64,000 nucleotides of DNA from Paenibacillus sp. HB172176 (lineage in GTDB: Bacteria > Bacillota > Bacilli > Paenibacillales > Paenibacillaceae). This document shows positions 1-6,614 of this stretch, piece by piece (positions within the stretch are counted from its first letter, which is position 1; every line of letters begins with the position of its first letter). Location of the stretch: assembly GCF_011947265.1 (NCBI RefSeq), contig NZ_JAATHD010000021.1, positions 50,338-114,337 on the forward strand, read 5' to 3'. The notes under the pieces were generated by a model. The model saw only the letters and a list, made by a program, of their open reading frames with translations, did not search any database and had not been told where the DNA came from. Made by a program: the position numbers and the translations under genes.

Positions 1-1629
1 ATAGCCGTTCTGAACGAATTGTTCCTCAGGCAGAGACAGACAGAAGCGTATCACTCTCAGATCATTCGTAGCGTCTCTCTCCCATAGGGAGTGGCGCAGC
101 GACTGTTTGCAGCCGGCCGTCCCCGTCACCGACCAATAATAGAGCTTCTCGAATTGCTTGTCGCGCACCTCGTACACATTCTGATTGGAATTGCCCCAGA
201 AATCATAGCCGTGCTGCTCCAGACGCTCGTATACCTTGGTTCGATCGGCGAAAGCCGGATTGATCAAGTCGGGCAATTCAGCTTCCGAGCCTTTGGAGAA
301 GCGCTGCGCCAAGGAGGGGAACGCCTTCTTGCCGATTACGCGATAGAGCCTCGCTTTGTTGCCATTCACATTGGCGCAATATTGATTGACTTCGTTATAA
401 AGCTTCTTCCATCGCATATGCCTCAGCAAGTAGGCTTGATAATCGATGGTGGGTCCCCATGAGACCGTCCAATTGCCTCTGCTGCCCGTTAGCAGAGAAC
501 CGACGCCCTGCTTCTGGGCTTGCTCGTAGATGCCTTTCTTCCAGTAGGAATTCTCATAAAATTTATACGGAGTCTCCATCATGTCCAGCCAGTCATCGAC
601 AACCGAGAGCGGATTCTTATCGGCAAAATCGAAATACTGGTCATGGATATTCCCGACATGATTAACCGTTTGTTTGATGCTTTCTTTCTCGTTCGCATTT
701 CGTCCCCTCGGCGTCCAATCTTGAAAATCCTTGACAGGCACATAGCTGAAGGTGTGCAGTTTCTTATTCTCCTTATGAAGTGCTCTGGCGGCGAAGCTGA
801 CCACGGAGCCCGAATCGAGGCCGCCGCTTAAATTCGCCCCTACCTCCTTGTAGGTGCGAAGCTTCGATGAAATCGCCGTCTGGAACACTTCGCGGAAGGC
901 TTCTTCATATTCGGCGTTAGACTTCAATTTAAGCTTCTTTTCCGGTCTGATCGTCAGGTATCTCTTGAATGCGATTCTTCCGTCGCGTACGGTGAAAGAG
1001 TGCGACGGAGGCACCTGTTCAATTTGCCGATAGACGGTAGAGAATAGATCTACGGCTTCCGTTGTGATGGGAATTGCCAGAAATTCCGACAGCCATTCTT
1101 CATTCAGCGATTTGCCGATTCCAGGCAATGTGAAGAGCGGGCGAATTAAGGTAGAGAAAGCGATATGCTCATCGGTCCTGGCAAAATATAAGGTGCGCGA
1201 CCCGGAGAAGTCTCTGGCTCCGAATAAAGAGCGATCGCGTCCGTCCCATATAATGAAGGAGAAATCCCCGATGAGATGCTTAGGCGCTTCTTCCCCCCAT
1301 TTCAAGTAAGAGAGCAGAATAATCATCGCATCTGTCATATTATCGCGTTCGGAAGGCGCTGCGCCAAGCTGTTCGAGCAGCTCGGCGCGATTGTCGATAA
1401 TCGCGTCCGCGGTTAAAGCCAGTCTGCTCTCCGCATGATAGATGGGCAATCTCTCCAGCAAAGATTGAGCTGTAATCCATTGTCCGTGACAGCCGAGGAA
1501 TATCTCGTCTTGCCGCATCGCATGTATGTAATTGGAAGGAAAGCCTCCAAGCGCATCCATTAACCTGGGGCCAAGCTCAGGCTGCAGGGATTGTCGCTTC
1601 AAATGATAGATACAACTGATTGCGCTCAT
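1..1629 (-). CDS. Lasso peptide cyclase (asparagine synthetase-like C protein), 3' end off window
   Basis: Reads leftward from an ATG at 1629 behind a good AGGAGG and stays open for 543 codons to the window edge, so the C-terminus is missing. The N-terminal ~170 residues resemble the glutaminase-type domain of AsnB, but residue 2 is Ser, so the catalytic N-terminal Cys of true glutamine-dependent AsnB is absent, as is typical of lasso cyclases. The synthetase domain carries the ATP-binding loop SGGLDSGS at about residues 268-275. In this family the enzyme adenylates an Asp/Glu side chain of the core peptide and closes the macrolactam ring with the core N-terminus. Its partners B1 and B2 are at 2.9-3.7 kb, divergently transcribed. 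Overall sequence resembles Paenibacillus paeninodin-type cyclases. Ordinary asparagine synthetase is unlikely given the missing Cys and the B1/B2 neighbours. Confidence 0.88.
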   Translation of the reverse strand, partial: MSAISCIYHLKRQSLQPELGPRLMDALGGFPSNYIHAMRQDEIFLGCHGQWITAQSLLERLPIYHAESRLALTADAIIDNRAELLEQLGAAPSERDNMTDAMIILLSYLKWGEEAPKHLIGDFSFIIWDGRDRSLFGARDFSGSRTLYFARTDEHIAFSTLIRPLFTLPGIGKSLNEEWLSEFLAIPITTEAVDLFSTVYRQIEQVPPSHSFTVRDGRIAFKRYLTIRPEKKLKLKSNAEYEEAFREVFQTAISSKLRTYKEVGANLSGGLDSGSVVSFAARALHKENKKLHTFSYVPVKDFQDWTPRGRNANEKESIKQTVNHVGNIHDQYFDFADKNPLSVVDDWLDMMETPYKFYENSYWKKGIYEQAQKQGVGSLLTGSRGNWTVSWGPTIDYQAYLLRHMRWKKLYNEVNQYCANVNGNKARLYRVIGKKAFPSLAQRFSKGSEAELPDLINPAFADRTKVYERLEQHGYDFWGNSNQNVYEVRDKQFEKLYYWSVTGTAGCKQSLRHSLWERDATNDLRVIRFCLSLPEEQFVQNGY

Positions 1630-1662
1630 GCTGCCTCCTAAAGAGAAAGAATAGATGATAGC

Positions 1663-1780
1663 GTTCTTATTATCGAACATTAGCCGCAATTGCTCCGTTC
1701 ATCGAAGATTCTTTATAATTCAGCAACTATAAAGAACAAAAGGGAGGCTCGTGATCGATGATTTGTTCTTAATAAAGAAC
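1663..1780. promoter_or_regulatory. SinR-type operator array in front of the lasso cyclase gene
   Basis: The best site is GTTCTTAATAAAGAAC at 1765-1780 (6-bp arms, 4-bp spacer). A second 16-bp site with both ends kept, GTTCTTATTATCGAAC, lies at 1663-1678. Weaker copies lie at 1708-1723 (ATTCTTTATAATTCAG) and as a half site AAAGAAC at 1731-1737. The half-site GTTCTTT matches the published Bacillus subtilis SinR consensus GTTCTYT. All sites lie between the promoter (-10 at 1789-1794) and the start codon (1629), where bound repressor would block initiation or elongation. That the local SinR homologue binds here is inferred. Confidence 0.72.
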
Positions 1781-1788
1781 TCTGTCCT

Positions 1789-1817
1789 AGGTTAACATCT
1801 CGCGTTGCGGTTGTCAA
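1789..1817 (-). promoter_or_regulatory. Sigma-A-type promoter of the lasso cyclase gene
   Basis: On the minus strand TTGACA (1817-1812) is followed by exactly 17 bases and TAACCT (1794-1789). The same arrangement, TTGACA-N17-TAACAT, precedes the B1 gene. The SinR-like palindrome at 1765-1780 begins 8 bases downstream of the -10. Confidence 0.7.
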
Positions 1818-1892
1818 CCTCTTCTTTGAATCGTTTTTGCCTGAAGCGCTTGTATTGTATGTATGCGATTACAAAAATAATATCTATAAATA

Positions 1893-1901
1893 TTCGACAA
1901 A
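1893..1901 (-). promoter_or_regulatory. Spo0A box upstream of sinI
   Basis: The minus strand reads TTTGTCGAA, an exact match to the Spo0A-box consensus TTTGTCRAA. It lies 23 bases before a possible -35 (TTGAAG, 1924-1929) of the rightward sinI transcript, a spacing compatible with activation. In B. subtilis sinI is activated by phosphorylated Spo0A. Binding here is inferred from sequence only. Confidence 0.55.
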
Positions 1902-2006
1902 TTGAGTAACAATCTCTTATTTTTTGAAGACAGGAAGCGACAACATATTCATTCGAGATAAGCTAATATAGGAACTGCAAGAATAAAAAAATGGGTGACG
2001 TGGAAG

Positions 2007-2074
2007 TGCGTTTAGTATCTGGGCACCTTAAACGCATGGAGTCAGTGGTGCAACCGCCCCGTTCAAATGGGGGA
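2007..2074 (+). promoter_or_regulatory. Structured leader RNA of sinI that can hide the ribosome-binding site
   Basis: Three pairings are visible. TGCGTTTA (2007-2014) pairs with TAAACGCA (2029-2036), leaving a 14-base loop. In that loop GCACC (2023-2027) is complementary to GGTGC (2047-2051), giving a pseudoknot. CCCC (2057-2060) can pair with GGGG of the sinI Shine-Dalgarno (GGGGGA, 2069-2074). A pseudoknot followed by a hairpin that occludes the SD is typical of translational riboswitches. I cannot match it to a known class. The ATG at 1991 opens a 38-codon frame through the element but lacks an SD, so I treat this as untranslated leader. Confidence 0.5.
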
Positions 2075-2081
2075 ATTAACG

Positions 2082-2243
2082 ATGAAGACAATGGCAAACG
2101 ACAATAGCTTTGAACTGGATGCGGAATGGGTGGAATTAATTTTGCTTGCTCGTTCGAAAGGGCTCACGAAGGAAGAGGTGAGCAAGGTTCTGGGCATCCT
2201 CCAGGAACAGCGAAATAACGATTATGAAGAAAGCGCTGTGTAA
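2082..2243 (+). CDS. sinI: SinI-family anti-repressor
   Basis: A 53-residue protein starting at ATG 2082, seven bases after GGGGGA. The segment ELDAEWVELILLARSKG (residues 11-27) followed by LTKEEVSKVLG closely matches the SinI dimerisation helices (B. subtilis LDQEWVELMVEAKEANIS...). SinI binds SinR as a heterodimer and stops it repressing biofilm and matrix genes. Here the partner is the SinR homologue encoded convergently at 2253-2579, with stop codons nine bases apart, unlike the tandem sinIR of B. subtilis. A perfect 8-bp inverted repeat (2232-2254) spans both stops. Upstream lie a Spo0A box and a structured leader. The gene sits inside a lasso-peptide cluster, which suggests that the pair controls peptide production. 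Confidence 0.85.
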   Translation: MKTMANDNSFELDAEWVELILLARSKGLTKEEVSKVLGILQEQRNNDYEESAV

Positions 2244-2254
2244 ATGACAGCGCT
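2232..2254. terminator. Hairpin between convergent sinI and sinR
   Basis: AGCGCTGT (2232-2239) and ACAGCGCT (2247-2254) form a perfect 8-bp stem with a 7-base loop covering both stop codons. There is no U-run on either side, so it may be a weak bidirectional terminator or an mRNA end-stabilising stem. Confidence 0.4.
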
Positions 2255-2579
2255 ACTCGCGGTTGAATTTCCATTTGTTGAACTCGAGAAACTCTTTGAA
2301 TTGTTCCTTGCTCACTCCTGAAGCCATCGCTTCGCGAACAAGCTCCTCCCAGTCGCGGTCCAAGTGCTTGGATTGCTCAAAGTCGTCTTGATTGACGAAC
2401 TCTTCCACAGGCACATTCAATACCTCGCCAATTTTCTCCAGGAATTGTATGGAAGGATTTTGCTGCAATCCTCTTTCTATGGAACTAAGATAAGACTTTG
2501 CAACGCCGGCTCGTTGGGACAACTCCGTCAGGGACAATCCCTTTCGCTTGCGCAACATTTGTATGCGTTCTCCAATCAT
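2253..2579 (-). CDS. sinR: SinR-like transcriptional repressor
   Basis: 108 residues. The N-terminal XRE helix-turn-helix (residues about 1-62; LSLTELSQRAGVAKSYLSSI, then NPSIQFLEKIGEVL) is nearly SinR-identical. The C-terminal helices (about 75-108: DWEELVREAMASGVSKEQF, then KEFLEFNKWKF) match the SinI-binding and tetramerisation hook of SinR, so this is more than a generic XRE protein. SinR represses by binding GTTCTYT elements. Such elements occur as palindromes in both lasso promoters flanking this gene (1765-1780 and 2847-2862). It is convergent with sinI. Whether this is the genome's only SinR or a cluster-specific copy cannot be told from this window. Confidence 0.88.
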   Translation of the reverse strand: MIGERIQMLRKRKGLSLTELSQRAGVAKSYLSSIERGLQQNPSIQFLEKIGEVLNVPVEEFVNQDDFEQSKHLDRDWEELVREAMASGVSKEQFKEFLEFNKWKFNRE

Positions 2580-2809
2580 GGCAGTATCCTCCGTTCATGC
2601 TGAGAGCATTACTCAATATGGATATTGAATTTATTCTATTATAACGAACTTTTTCAGAGAGCGGAAGTAACTATTAACCCTCTTTCCTTTATAATTATGG
2701 GCATTTTTTCTCAAATCAAATCATTTGATATACAAATATTGTTCCTTATAGCGTACATCGCTTTCGAAAAACAGTTTTATGACGGGGGTTAACATGCTAA
2801 TAAATCTCG

Positions 2810-2838
2810 TTGACATCAAATTTAGCACATGATAACAT
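2810..2838 (+). promoter_or_regulatory. Sigma-A promoter of the lasso B1-B2 operon
   Basis: TTGACA (2810-2815), a 17-base spacer, then TAACAT (2833-2838). The palindromic SinR-like site starts 9 bases after the -10, over the expected start of transcription. B1 starts about 75 bases downstream. Confidence 0.72.
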
Positions 2839-2846
2839 ACAAGTAT

Positions 2847-2862
2847 GTTCTTTATAAAGAAC
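2847..2862. promoter_or_regulatory. Perfect palindromic SinR-type operator before lasso B1
   Basis: GTTCTTTATAAAGAAC is a perfect 16-bp palindrome made of two GTTCTTT half-sites overlapping in the centre. It covers the predicted transcription start of the B1-B2 operon and pairs in sequence and position with the site at 1765-1780 in the divergent cyclase promoter. Confidence 0.72.
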
Positions 2863-2922
2863 AATTGAGCAAATATAAGATCTAAACTGTCTATCCATCA
2901 TTATTTACATGGAGGAATCTAT

Positions 2923-3246
2923 ATGAACTTAAAACAAGAGGTTTTATTTCAAGAAAAAGGAAGAAACACTCTATCATTATACTTGAATGTAACGCAAAGC
3001 AAGGATATTATCGTTAGCGATATGGGTGACGAGAAAGTAATTCTGAGTATCGAGAACGGGAAATATTATAATCTTGGTGCAATGGGAGGACGTATCTGGG
3101 AGTTGGCGAATGAGCCAATCATGGTAGGTCAAATCATCAACACGCTGTTGGATGAATATGATATCGATCGCGCAACCTGTGAATCTCAGGTGTTCAACTT
3201 CTTCGCCCAGTTGTCCGAGGAAAGATTGATCGTTTTCAGCGTCTAA
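2923..3246 (+). CDS. Lasso peptide biosynthesis B1 protein (PqqD-like recognition element)
   Basis: 107 residues, ATG 2923 behind GGAGG. The core from about residue 30 (VSDMGDEKVILSIENGKYYNLG...GGRIWEL...LLDEYDID...CESQVFNFFAQLSEERLI) is the winged-helix PqqD/RRE fold found as the stand-alone B1 of split lasso B systems. It binds the precursor leader and presents it to the B2 protease. The first ~28 residues precede the conserved domain and look like an extension. It is 19 bases upstream of B2, so the two form an operon under the SinR-type operator at 2847. Function is assigned by family and by the adjacent B2 and C genes. Confidence 0.88.
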   Translation: MNLKQEVLFQEKGRNTLSLYLNVTQSKDIIVSDMGDEKVILSIENGKYYNLGAMGGRIWELANEPIMVGQIINTLLDEYDIDRATCESQVFNFFAQLSEERLIVFSV

Positions 3247-3265
3247 TGAAAGCAAGGAGAATTGC

Positions 3266-3727
3266 TTGATGATACTGCATAGAATGAAGCTGTTGTTTTC
3301 CCTTAAACCCAAATCGTTTTTACTGCTGATCGAAGCGGCATTATTTATAGCATGGGCCAGATTTTCATTGCTCTACAAACCTTTTTCGGTGCTTGCTGCG
3401 AAGCTTGGCGCCTCAATGGAAGAGACGGATTTCGTCGGGAGAGATTTGCCTGATTGCCGCAGAAGGCTCGCCGAGATTCGGGGTGCAGTCGAATTAATGA
3501 GCAAGTATACCTTCTGGGAAAGCAAATGCCTCGTACGAGCCGTTGCGGCGATGAAGATGCTCGAGCGGCGCGGAATCGAGAGCACCTTGTATCTTGGCAC
3601 CTCGAAGGATCAAGACGGCAAGCTGATCGCGCATGCATGGCTCCGAAGCGGCTCCTACTACATCACTGGAGCCAGTGAGAGGAAGGGGTTTGCCGTTACG
3701 GGCAAATTCGCGAAATACATCAAATAG
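3266..3727 (+). CDS. Lasso peptide leader protease B2 (transglutaminase-like)
   Basis: About 153 residues; TTG 3266 or ATG 3269 follow AAGGAG at 3254-3259, and the ATG is slightly better spaced. The fold is the transglutaminase-like Cys protease of lasso B2 proteins: Cys88 in ESKCLVRAVAAMKMLERRG and His123 in LIAHAWLRSG are the visible catalytic residues. B2 cleaves the leader before C closes the ring. It is last in the B1-B2 operon. No transporter (D) or kinase gene follows: the next gene is a metallophosphoesterase with its own promoter. The remaining cluster genes are presumably beyond the cyclase to the left. Confidence 0.9.
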   Translation: MMILHRMKLLFSLKPKSFLLLIEAALFIAWARFSLLYKPFSVLAAKLGASMEETDFVGRDLPDCRRRLAEIRGAVELMSKYTFWESKCLVRAVAAMKMLERRGIESTLYLGTSKDQDGKLIAHAWLRSGSYYITGASERKGFAVTGKFAKYIK

Positions 3728-3826
3728 CAGGTGTCCGAAATATGGGCGACCGCGACGCCAAGAGGCCGGAGAGCATTCGTTCCCGTCTCTTTTTTTGTTG
3801 ACTTCGCGATGGAAGGGAATTCGCTT

Positions 3827-3855
3827 TTTGAGATCCCGGCATAAGTCAGTATAAT
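3827..3855 (+). promoter_or_regulatory. Promoter of the metallophosphoesterase gene
   Basis: TATAAT at 3850-3855 with a weak -35 (TTTGAG, 3827-3832) at 17 bases. This separates the gene from the lasso operon. Confidence 0.45.
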
Positions 3856-3901
3856 AGAAGAAATCGGCTGTATTCGGAGGAAGGGGAGGATTACGATTTC
3901 A

Positions 3902-4684
3902 TTGCAAGCTTGGATTACGCTCGCCGCCGCCGCTGTGCTTGGATTAGCTCTCATCTATTTGCTGTTTATCGTTCCTTCGAAATGGCTAAAAATTGAGCAT
4001 GTGCACCATTCACTCGGGCTGGGCGTCCGCATTCTGCAAATCAGCGATCTTCATGTCGATATGCTGCGAATAACACCGCTTCGTATTCAGGAAATTATCG
4101 CGCGTTGCCAGCCGGACTTTATTTTGCTGACTGGCGATTATACTTACAAAGCCAGCTATCTGCCTCGCCTGAATACTTATTTGTCCGCCATGCACTCCAG
4201 CCTTATTCCGACTTATGCCGTTCTCGGCAATCATGATCATGATCTGCCAAGCTTGAAGCAGCTCCGCAATCTATTCAAGGAGCATCATGTTGCCCTGCTG
4301 CAGAATGCGGCGGTAGAGCTCGAGAGTTTCTGGCTTGTCGGAATCGACAATTTCAGCACAGGACATAGCCGAGTAGAGAAAGCGTTCCGCAGATTGCCCC
4401 GCGAACCGGGCAAAAAGGTGATTGTCATGACGCATGATCCGAATATTGTATTATCAATGAAGCGTCCTTACAGCTATCTTATGGCGGGACATCTTCATGG
4501 CAAGCAGCTCAATATCCCATACTTCTATAAACTGAAGCCGAAAGGGCCGCTGCCGGCCCTGGGTATCTATAAGGGTTTGCATCATCATAAATGGGGAACG
4601 TATTATATCTCGAAGGGAATCGGCCAAGCAGGCGTAAATGCCAGGTTCATGGTGAGAAGCGAGGTAACGGTGCATGATCTGTAA
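3902..4684 (+). CDS. Membrane-anchored metallophosphoesterase (YkuE-like)
   Basis: 260 residues, TTG start at 3902 about 12 bases after GGGGAGG. An N-terminal hydrophobic helix (residues about 4-24) anchors it with the catalytic domain outside. The metal-ligand series of calcineurin-like phosphoesterases is complete: D49-x-H51 (SDLHVD), GD at 78-79, GNHDHD at 109-114, H178 (MTHDPN) and GHLHG at 196-200. The closest type is the YkuE/LpxH-like family, whose substrates are not settled. It is monocistronic, with a GC-rich hairpin at 4693-4721 downstream. Confidence 0.82.
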   Translation: MQAWITLAAAAVLGLALIYLLFIVPSKWLKIEHVHHSLGLGVRILQISDLHVDMLRITPLRIQEIIARCQPDFILLTGDYTYKASYLPRLNTYLSAMHSSLIPTYAVLGNHDHDLPSLKQLRNLFKEHHVALLQNAAVELESFWLVGIDNFSTGHSRVEKAFRRLPREPGKKVIVMTHDPNIVLSMKRPYSYLMAGHLHGKQLNIPYFYKLKPKGPLPALGIYKGLHHHKWGTYYISKGIGQAGVNARFMVRSEVTVHDL

Positions 4685-4692
4685 TAGGGAAT

Positions 4693-4721
4693 CGCCCGCG
4701 CCGCTGCTGCGGAAGCGGGCG
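4693..4721. terminator. GC-rich hairpin after the metallophosphoesterase gene
   Basis: CGCCCGC (4693-4699) pairs with GCGGGCG (4715-4721). There is no clear U-run, so termination efficiency is uncertain. Confidence 0.35.
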
Positions 4722-4750
4722 TAATTGCCGTGAGCGCGCCAAGCCGCGAT

Positions 4751-5029
4751 CTACGGCTCGTCCTGCACCTCGGGCGTCAGGCTGTCTGAATGGTCTTCGC
4801 CAGGATAATCCCGATCGATGCCTTCATGCAGGGCGTGATTTTCGTAATCGAATGCTGTTGTCGGCTTTTGGTCCATCCTCCAAGGGGAGCTCTTCCCGAG
4901 CGATTCGCTAAGTAAATCGGAGCCGTACGGGCCTTCAGGAAATTCCTCTGGAATGTATTCGTTTCGCTGCGATTCCGTGGTCGACACGTCTTGATACGGC
5001 TGACGATCCTCGTCGGCAAACTTAACCAT
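4751..5029 (-). CDS. Small acidic conserved hypothetical protein
   Basis: 92 residues from ATG 5029 with AGGAG about eight bases upstream. Very hydrophilic and rich in Asp, Glu, Pro and Tyr, without membrane segments, signal peptide or recognisable domain. Composition suggests a disordered cytosolic protein. It lies 52 bases downstream of the DUF3055-like gene on the same strand and may be co-transcribed with it. I do not recognise a function. Confidence 0.6.
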   Translation of the reverse strand: MVKFADEDRQPYQDVSTTESQRNEYIPEEFPEGPYGSDLLSESLGKSSPWRMDQKPTTAFDYENHALHEGIDRDYPGEDHSDSLTPEVQDEP

Positions 5030-5081
5030 CCTTCAATCTCCTCTCGGATTATAGTGGACTGCCTGTTTAGGGTAACCTTGT

Positions 5082-5378
5082 TTAATCTGTAAAATGCACG
5101 GTGCCGATGACAAAATATAAAAATTGCTTTAATTCCTCGGCTTCTTCTTCGGATATTTTGTAGGCATAGGCCAAATAACCTTCTTCGTCAAGATCATCCG
5201 GACCGAGAATCGCCGTTTTGCCGGATTGGAGATCCGTGACGAGCTTCTTCCCGTAGAAACGCCCCGTAGTTGTAATGGCAAGATCAAAGCGTTTGAGACC
5301 GGGTGTAATAAAGGTTACGAAGCGAGTCGTCGTTTCTTCCGTTGAATCGGACATAAAGTCATAATCGGGCAACTGCAT
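5082..5378 (-). CDS. DUF3055-like protein
   Basis: 98 residues from ATG 5378 behind GGAGG. The pattern RFVTFITPG...FDLAITTTGRFYGKKLVTDLQSGKTAILGPDDLDEEGYLAYAYKI and a helical acidic tail fit my memory of the small cytosolic DUF3055 family of Bacillales. No catalytic motif is evident and the function is unknown. An inverted repeat TTGCCTCT / AGAGGCAA (5400-5407 / 5422-5429) flanks a TATAAT on the minus strand (5408-5413), so transcription may be regulated there. Confidence 0.6.
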   Translation of the reverse strand: MQLPDYDFMSDSTEETTTRFVTFITPGLKRFDLAITTTGRFYGKKLVTDLQSGKTAILGPDDLDEEGYLAYAYKISEEEAEELKQFLYFVIGTVHFTD

Positions 5379-5453
5379 AAGAGTACCTCCGTATCGTTAT
5401 TGCCTCTATTATACATGAGACAGAGGCAAGGAAGACAAACGCAGAACAATTTC

Positions 5454-5554
5454 TTGTCAATTGCAGTGGTTTGTGATAGCATGAAAACAACCGAATACAT
5501 GGACGTTCGAGGAAGCACCTCTTTTGCTATTTTTAGCGGAAGAGGTGCTTTTTT
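5454..5554 (+). ncRNA. Candidate short RNA or attenuated leader before the HRDC gene
   Basis: A promoter-like TTGTCA (5454-5459)-N17-TAGCAT (5477-5482) is followed after roughly 30 bases by a strong intrinsic terminator: an 11-bp stem, AAGCACCTCTT (5513-5523) with AAGAGGTGCTT (5540-5550), then TTTT. The product would be about 65 bases. It lies between divergent genes, so the terminator cannot serve an upstream rightward gene. It is either a small RNA or a transcription attenuator for the HRDC gene starting at 5602. Confidence 0.4.
5513..5554 (+). terminator. Intrinsic terminator upstream of the HRDC gene
   Basis: An 11-bp perfect stem (5513-5523 with 5540-5550) and a T-run continuing to 5554. 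It lies 47 bases before the HRDC start codon. Confidence 0.7.
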
Positions 5555-5601
5555 GTTTTGCTCCGTATTCGCAATTTAGGAATAGAAGGGTGAGTGCACG
5601 C

Positions 5602-6606
5602 ATGCAAATCGTATTTCTGAACACGTTCGAGAAGGTAGTGGAGGAGTCGGCGGTCGTAACCGCGCAGTTGTCCATCTGCGAGGAGCAAGGACAATGGTCG
5701 ATTCACTGGGTGGAGCAGGACGGCATGGATGAAGACGGTGCGACCGAGGTTTGGTTCGAGGGAACATCCTGGGAGGAGATGTTGACCGCCTTTCGTTATG
5801 GAGCGGCCAAAATGATGGGAACCGGATATCGACCGGTTATCGACAGTATGCTGGAGAATAGAGGCTCGGGCGGGAATCCGCAATTAACCATGCTGCATTG
5901 CTACGGAGAGCTTTACAAGAAGGAAGACTTATTCGGGGAGCTGCGCTCCTGGCGCCGCAACGCCGCGGCTCAGGAGAAGAAGTCGGCATACCTCGTCGCG
6001 ACCAATCGCATGCTGTGGATGATTAGCGCGTTCGTACCCCAAACCGAGGAAGAGCTGCTTCAAATTCCAGGCTGGGGCAAGAACAAGCTTGCCGCCTATG
6101 GACGCGACGTTCTTGCTTTCACGACAAAGGCGGAGAGAGGTAAGGGCTTCCCTCTCGATTGGGTCAAAGACGAGCTGGATCCGGAGAGCTATAAGGAATG
6201 GTTGTACAAGCAGCATGAGAACAAATATCGGAATCAAATGGAAAGACAGCAGGAGAAAAAGAAGCTGCTGGGCCTGCTGCAGAAACCGTACAATTTAAAG
6301 CAGTTGGAAGAGGAAATGTCTCTATCGCGAAGAGAGCTGCTCATTCGTATCGAAGAGTTGGAGCAGGAAGGCTATCAAGCCGACGCATTGGTAGATCTCG
6401 AGCTGAGCGAGGTGCCGGCGGAGGAGCAGCAGCAAATCTGGGACGCGATGACATTGATCGGAGACCGGTATTTGAAGCCTGTTATAAAGCAGGTTTACGG
6501 TGAGACAGAAACGAGCAACGAGTCCAACCATGTCAATCAACTCTACGAGCGAGTGCGTCTCATGCGTATTCGATTCCGCCGCAAGGTCGCGGAGCAGGCT
6601 GGATAA
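5602..6606 (+). CDS. HRDC-domain protein
   Basis: 334 residues from ATG 5602. The frame is open upstream to a TTG at 5524, but that part overlaps a terminator and is not protein-like. The N-terminal ~110 residues are of unknown type. An HRDC domain occupies about residues 120-200 (EKKSAYLVATNRMLWMISAF...EELLQIPGWGKNKLAAYG), the helical nucleic-acid-binding module of RecQ and RNase D. The C-terminal part is helical and charged (about 225-334, KEWLYKQHENKYRNQME...). No helicase or nuclease domain is present, so this is a stand-alone HRDC protein, seen in Paenibacillus but of unknown role. The SD is weak (GAAGGGTGAG). Confidence 0.72.
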   Translation: MQIVFLNTFEKVVEESAVVTAQLSICEEQGQWSIHWVEQDGMDEDGATEVWFEGTSWEEMLTAFRYGAAKMMGTGYRPVIDSMLENRGSGGNPQLTMLHCYGELYKKEDLFGELRSWRRNAAAQEKKSAYLVATNRMLWMISAFVPQTEEELLQIPGWGKNKLAAYGRDVLAFTTKAERGKGFPLDWVKDELDPESYKEWLYKQHENKYRNQMERQQEKKKLLGLLQKPYNLKQLEEEMSLSRRELLIRIEELEQEGYQADALVDLELSEVPAEEQQQIWDAMTLIGDRYLKPVIKQVYGETETSNESNHVNQLYERVRLMRIRFRRKVAEQAG

Positions 6607-6614
6607 TTCTGTTA

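Noticed and set aside
91..1309. Several rightward open frames at the left end
   Set aside because: Antisense shadows of the lasso cyclase gene, without ribosome-binding sites or family resemblance.
1991..2107. 38-codon frame (ATG at 1991) overlapping the start of sinI
   Set aside because: No ribosome-binding site, and it runs through the paired regions of the sinI leader; treated as untranslated RNA.
2232..2254. Hairpin over the sinI/sinR stops as a strong intrinsic terminator
   Set aside because: No U-run on either strand; kept only as a weak or stabilising stem.
2699..2794. 31-codon frame between sinR and B1 as a possible lasso precursor
   Set aside because: No Shine-Dalgarno, hydrophobic composition, no leader motif or Thr/Gly cleavage context; the promoter and operator for B1 lie downstream of it.
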